DNA of 28,515 bases, from assembly GCA_020720565.1 (NCBI GenBank), contig DYOK01000004.1, forward strand, positions 5,011-33,525, in the 5' to 3' direction. The notes below the pieces were generated by a model. It was not told where the DNA came from. It was given only the letters and a program-made list of their open reading frames with translations, and made no database searches. Origin of the DNA: Acetofilamentum sp. (GTDB lineage: Bacteria; Bacteroidota; Bacteroidia; Bacteroidales; JAFGXI01). Made by a program: the position numbers and the translations under genes. Shown here piece by piece: positions 24,878 to 28,515 of this stretch (positions within the stretch are counted from its first letter, which is position 1; the number at the start of each line of letters is the position of its first letter).

Positions 24878-25825
24878 TTATCTCATTCGACGTCTTAAGA
24901 TAATTTGCTCATCGCTTTTCCATTTGCGTTTATAGGCTAACAGAAAGTTGTTACGGAAACACGTTTCGACCGCCGATGGATAATAATAGTTCAATATGTT
25001 TAATTTAGAAGTATTACCAACAGACTCGACCGAGTAAAGAACTTCTCTGCTTGCTATATCAAAAAAAGTAACATACATGATGATATAGCCATTTTTACGA
25101 TTGAAATTGATTAAGTTAATGACCATGCCAACCCCAGACGTTTCGGATAGCACATAAGATTTTACAATTTTTTCGAGGTCCTTTGGTGCAATGTTATAGT
25201 TTTTATCTACTACCAAATTCTCATAATTCATTTTGTTAAAGTTTTCGAACAAAACTTGATTGGATATTAGACCTGGTTTTCTAATCCAATGCCTGATATT
25301 TCGTACAGGCAAAGTCTTGTTAAAATATGAGTTAAGCTTCGGAAAATAATTTTCAGCGATCTGCTTACCATGCTCTTTTAAGTCTGGATTGGTTATTTTG
25401 AGGTATGCAAAATCGAAACCATAGTAGTATATGTTATCGTTAATCAAAACCTTATCGAGCTTGTTATAGTGAATTCTTAAAGCCCCAAAAGGATATGTTT
25501 TGTCCCCGAAAAACCCCACTGTTGTATCGATCACAAACGTCGGATTTTGTTGAAATATGCCATTTTGATTTGTCGATAAAGCTTGTTTGGCACCAACTTC
25601 AAAAACTTCTTTTTCGCCATTGGCATACTTAATCATAAAAACTTCGCCCTTTTCAATGGTATAAGTAGGGCCATCAGGCATGCCAAACTTTTTATAACTG
25701 ATTTGTTGGGTATTGATTTCGATAAGCTGAACTTGTAGTTCGGTCCCATCTCTAAAAATAACCAGATCTTGAGCAATGACCCATTGGCTCAACAAGATGC
25801 TAAAGAAAATAAGAATTTTATTCAT
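24878..25825 (-). CDS. Secreted protein of unknown function
   Basis: The 315-residue protein has a signal peptide (about 1-19, cut after VIAQ). A short N-terminal module (about 20-75) reads DLVIFRDGTELQVQLIEI, ISYKKFGMPDGPTYTI and IKYANGEKEVF. That pattern is frequent at the start of exported Bacteroidota proteins of unknown role. The rest (about 90-315) is mixed alpha/beta with no motif I recognise; its late part has YIIMYVTFFDIASREVLY and a basic C-terminus (RKWKSDEQIILRRRMR). There is no lipobox and no T9SS tail, so it is likely periplasmic. I chose the ATG at 25825, where the signal peptide begins, over an upstream start at 25864. It is separated from its neighbours by 100-150 bases and probably stands alone. 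Confidence 0.7.
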   Translation of the reverse strand: MNKILIFFSILLSQWVIAQDLVIFRDGTELQVQLIEINTQQISYKKFGMPDGPTYTIEKGEVFMIKYANGEKEVFEVGAKQALSTNQNGIFQQNPTFVIDTTVGFFGDKTYPFGALRIHYNKLDKVLINDNIYYYGFDFAYLKITNPDLKEHGKQIAENYFPKLNSYFNKTLPVRNIRHWIRKPGLISNQVLFENFNKMNYENLVVDKNYNIAPKDLEKIVKSYVLSETSGVGMVINLINFNRKNGYIIMYVTFFDIASREVLYSVESVGNTSKLNILNYYYPSAVETCFRNNFLLAYKRKWKSDEQIILRRRMR

Positions 25826-25926
25826 ATTAGAACGTTTTGTGTCAGTGCGTAAAGTCGTTATCAAACACAGTTTAAGCTTAGAAAAACATTAAATAATATT
25901 GATATTCTTTAAGTACAACTTTGTCC

Positions 25927-27528
25927 TTATGGATGTATCAAAGTTAAGATTCTATCCCAACGAATGTTTGAAGGGAATGGTTTGTCTTTATCGCTCGAGA
26001 ACCATACCATCAGTGCTTTACCAACCACATGGTCTTCTGGAACAAATCCCCAAAAACGGCTATCGGCAGAATTGTGACGGTTATCTCCCATCAACCAATA
26101 ATAATTCATTTTAAAAGTGTATTGATGGGTCAGCACCCCATTAATGTATATTTTTTCGCCTTCTATAACCAAGCGGTTGTGTTCGTATACTTCGATGGCT
26201 CGTTTGTACAAATAAATGTTTTTGGCATCTAAGGTAATGGTAGCACCTGCTTTGGGAATAAACAATGGACCAAAATTATCTTCGTTCCATGCAAAATATT
26301 CTGGTTTATTGGGGAAAACACCATCGTGATATTGCCCAGCCGACTTAGTATAACGCACTACAGCTTTAATAAATGGGTTATTTTTAATCTGGTTTAATTT
26401 CTCGCCAGGTAAAGGTATCAAGTATAAATTAGCAAGATTAAATTTGCTTAAAATGGAGTCTGATTTAATAAAATTGATGTCCTCTCCGCCCTCCAGAAAA
26501 CGCTGGGCATTATTGGCATCTTCGGCAGAGATTTCGTATTTTTCTAGAAAATTAACACCTAAAGCTTGTCCATCGGTAGCCAAAAAATAGTTGTATTGCA
26601 TGCCTTCGAAGGTTTCCTGCGCTTGGCCATTGATATAAAGTTGGCTGTTTTTAATTTGAACCGTATCGCCGGCAATGGCTACGCAACGCTTGATATAGTT
26701 CTCTTTTTTATCGACAGGTCGGGCCAGTATTTCGCCTTGCACTTGGTTTTCGAGTAATAATCTACGGCCATAATTTTCATTGTATGGCACATTGTTTTGA
26801 GCAGAATATGCTTGCGAATATTGACGCACCAAACTATAATAACTGGCTGCTTGTAAATTAGCGCAAACCGTGTCGCCCTCGGGGAAGTTAAATACTACAA
26901 TGTCGTTTCGTTTAATCTGCTCAAGTCCTGCCAAACGTTTATATGGCATTTTAATCCATTCTAAAAACGAAGGCGTATGTGTGGTGCCCGGCATGGTATG
27001 GTGAACAAACGGAAACGAGAGTGGTGTATTGGGTAATTTTGGCCCGTAATGGTACTTGCTTACAAATAAATAATCGCCCACTAACATCGACTTTTCCATT
27101 GACGAAGTTGGAATAGTAAAGGCTTCGATTAAAAACATGCGGATGATGGTAGCCGCAACCACCGCAAAAATAATGGCATCGATCCAGTCGGTGACAAACG
27201 TTCTTTTTTTAATGTCGCGTGGTTTCCAAAAAGTCCAGTTCACTTTTTCGGTGTAATACAAGTCGAACACAATAGGCAATCCCAATAACAGCCAGTAATT
27301 ACCTACCCAAATAACCGCAAGCAGATAAACCAGCATCCAAAAACTTGTTTTAAAAATCTTGTGATTCAACACCTTTTTGGTTATATACATATCGAATAAA
27401 ACTGGTATAATTATTAACCACCAAAAGCTTTGAAGTCTAAAACTTAAAAACACTACGAAAAGCGACCAAAGCCCAAACTTAAGGTACGATCCTGATAATT
27501 TTGCAAAAAAAGACTGCTTGTGTTCCAT
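25927..27528 (-). CDS. lepB: Signal peptidase I
   Basis: The 533-residue membrane protease cleaves signal peptides of exported proteins. Membrane segments lie at about 17-50, 62-90 and 112-135. The catalytic serine is S143 in IPTSSMEKSML and the general-base lysine is K280 in NYIKRCVAIAGD. The late box MGDNRHNSADSRFWGFVPEDH confirms the family. It is longer than the roughly 320-residue E. coli enzyme because of extra N-terminal membrane segments and an insertion between the two catalytic residues, both usual in Bacteroidota. It reads 67 bases after dapB on the same strand, an arrangement common in the phylum, and so probably shares its message. Confidence 0.95.
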   Translation of the reverse strand: MEHKQSFFAKLSGSYLKFGLWSLFVVFLSFRLQSFWWLIIIPVLFDMYITKKVLNHKIFKTSFWMLVYLLAVIWVGNYWLLLGLPIVFDLYYTEKVNWTFWKPRDIKKRTFVTDWIDAIIFAVVAATIIRMFLIEAFTIPTSSMEKSMLVGDYLFVSKYHYGPKLPNTPLSFPFVHHTMPGTTHTPSFLEWIKMPYKRLAGLEQIKRNDIVVFNFPEGDTVCANLQAASYYSLVRQYSQAYSAQNNVPYNENYGRRLLLENQVQGEILARPVDKKENYIKRCVAIAGDTVQIKNSQLYINGQAQETFEGMQYNYFLATDGQALGVNFLEKYEISAEDANNAQRFLEGGEDINFIKSDSILSKFNLANLYLIPLPGEKLNQIKNNPFIKAVVRYTKSAGQYHDGVFPNKPEYFAWNEDNFGPLFIPKAGATITLDAKNIYLYKRAIEVYEHNRLVIEGEKIYINGVLTHQYTFKMNYYWLMGDNRHNSADSRFWGFVPEDHVVGKALMVWFSSDKDKPFPSNIRWDRILTLIHP

Positions 27529-27595
27529 GAGTAAATTGTATTGTTAATTGAGTTGTATTTATATCAAATATTTAGTTTCAGATACGTCAAAGATT

Positions 27596-28309
27596 TTAAA
27601 ACTTTAGTAGATCGGGCATCCCGAATACGCCTTGTTTTTGATAAATAAATTCTGCTGCCAGAACCGCACCATACGCAAACCCAATTCTGTTCTTTGCTAT
27701 ATGCGACAACTGAATCACATCTTCGTCGGATTCGTACATTACGTGGTGAGTTCCCGAAACTTCGCCTTCGCGGAAAGACGAAACAGGCAAATCGTTTTCG
27801 TTTGGACGCTCCATTGTCCAGCTTTGATACTGTGAATGCTGCGAAATAATTTGCTGTGCAATGCTTATGGCTGTGCCGCTTGGGGCATCTAGTTTATGAA
27901 TATGATGAATTTCCTCAATCTTGGCTTTGTATTTTGGGTATACCCCCATTAGCTGAGCTAAGCTTTTATTCATTTCGAAAAACAAATTGACTCCAATTGA
28001 ATAATTTGAAGCATAAAAGAACGTTTGCCCCGAAGCTAAAGCCTCTTGTCTGATGGCTTCGAATTGGTTCATCCAACCTGTGCTGCCGGCAACAATTGGC
28101 ATCCGTTGGGCAAAACATTTTTTAATATTTTTTACTGCAGAATCGGGACCGGTGAATTCGATTGCTACATCTGAGTTTTTAAATGCATCGGAATCAAAGT
28201 CGAATTCATTCTCAATATTGATGATACACGATATCACATGACCACGCCTAAGCGCAATACGCTCGATTTCGCGACCCATTTTTCCGTAGCCAATAAGGGC
28301 AATATTCAT
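27596..28309 (-). CDS. dapB: 4-hydroxy-tetrahydrodipicolinate reductase
   Basis: The 237-residue enzyme reduces the cyclic product of DapA to tetrahydrodipicolinate, a step toward diaminopimelate and lysine, in the cytoplasm. The N-terminal dinucleotide motif is ALIGYGKMGREI. The middle holds FTGPDSA and VAGSTGW. The catalytic His and Lys are in HHIHKLDAPSGTA, and the end has NRIGFAYGAVLAAEF. The length is short compared with about 270 in E. coli but normal for this phylum. The ATG at 28309 gives the exact family start. lepB follows 67 bases later. The 206 bases upstream to the window end are AT-rich and show no clear promoter. Confidence 0.96.
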   Translation of the reverse strand: MNIALIGYGKMGREIERIALRRGHVISCIINIENEFDFDSDAFKNSDVAIEFTGPDSAVKNIKKCFAQRMPIVAGSTGWMNQFEAIRQEALASGQTFFYASNYSIGVNLFFEMNKSLAQLMGVYPKYKAKIEEIHHIHKLDAPSGTAISIAQQIISQHSQYQSWTMERPNENDLPVSSFREGEVSGTHHVMYESDEDVIQLSHIAKNRIGFAYGAVLAAEFIYQKQGVFGMPDLLKF

Positions 28310-28515
28310 CGAATAATAAATTAAAGTGGGTAAAGTTAGTGATATGTTTCGAACCTGTCGACATGCCTTTCATAAATTTTGTTAAGCCATTCCCTTATAC
28401 ATTAAAAAACTTATTAAAAAACACACCTCACTCCTAATTTATATGTATAACACATTTATCTCCTAAATTCAAGTAATAAATGCAATTTTTGGAAATAGAG
28501 AAATAAAAATTTTTT

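Noticed and set aside
28400..28470. Repeated TTAGGAG-like words upstream of dapB
   Set aside because: Two imperfect copies only; no promoter element fits around them.

Overview
The window is about 28.5 kb of low-GC chromosomal DNA from a member of the Bacteroidota. Four things point there. One protein ends in a type IX secretion (T9SS) sorting domain. Several families are lineage-typical (DUF2851, DUF4175, DUF6150, Omp28-like, long LepB). Promoter candidates fit TAnnTTTG rather than TATAAT, and starts lack strong Shine-Dalgarno sequences. The gene order mutY / HU / small mS38-like protein / rng is familiar from this phylum. I cannot place it below phylum level. I saw no tRNA, rRNA, CRISPR array, transposase or phage gene.

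Layout. 1-3040 (+ strand): end of an Omp28-like outer-membrane protein, a DUF2851 protein and an ECF sigma factor with no adjacent anti-sigma gene. 3041-5124: a sulfide:quinone-oxidoreductase-like flavoprotein (- strand); past its 3' end lies a short ArsR-like remnant, and its upstream promoter candidate sits inside a long inverted repeat. 5125-11699 (- strand): a tight operon reading SpoIIE-type phosphatase, DUF4175 coiled-coil membrane protein, RsbW-like ATPase, YbeY. 11892-15014: a six-repeat DUF6150 secreted protein, a family 2 glycosyltransferase and a T9SS cargo protein. 15104-18589: RNase G (rng), a 29-residue mS38/COX24-like protein, HU, MutY and a 38-residue Lys-rich protein. 18794-19874: cold-shock protein and stomatin. 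20422-24724: a PHP-GT4 fusion followed by a GH13 alpha-glucosidase. 24878-28309: secreted protein of unknown function, signal peptidase I and DapB.

Functional links. The 5125-11699 operon has the parts of a partner switch: a membrane-anchored sensor phosphatase and an anti-sigma-type kinase. It surrounds a large membrane coiled-coil protein and lacks a STAS antagonist gene. The phosphatase lacks one expected metal-binding Asp (Gln instead) and its GDxxGHG motif reads GDASGEG. This module and the sulfide oxidase regulatory region are the two places I consider most worth a closer look. The PHP-GT4 plus GH13 pair looks like a small alpha-glucan or glycolipid unit. The rng / mS38-like / HU / mutY cluster is RNA, ribosome and DNA housekeeping.
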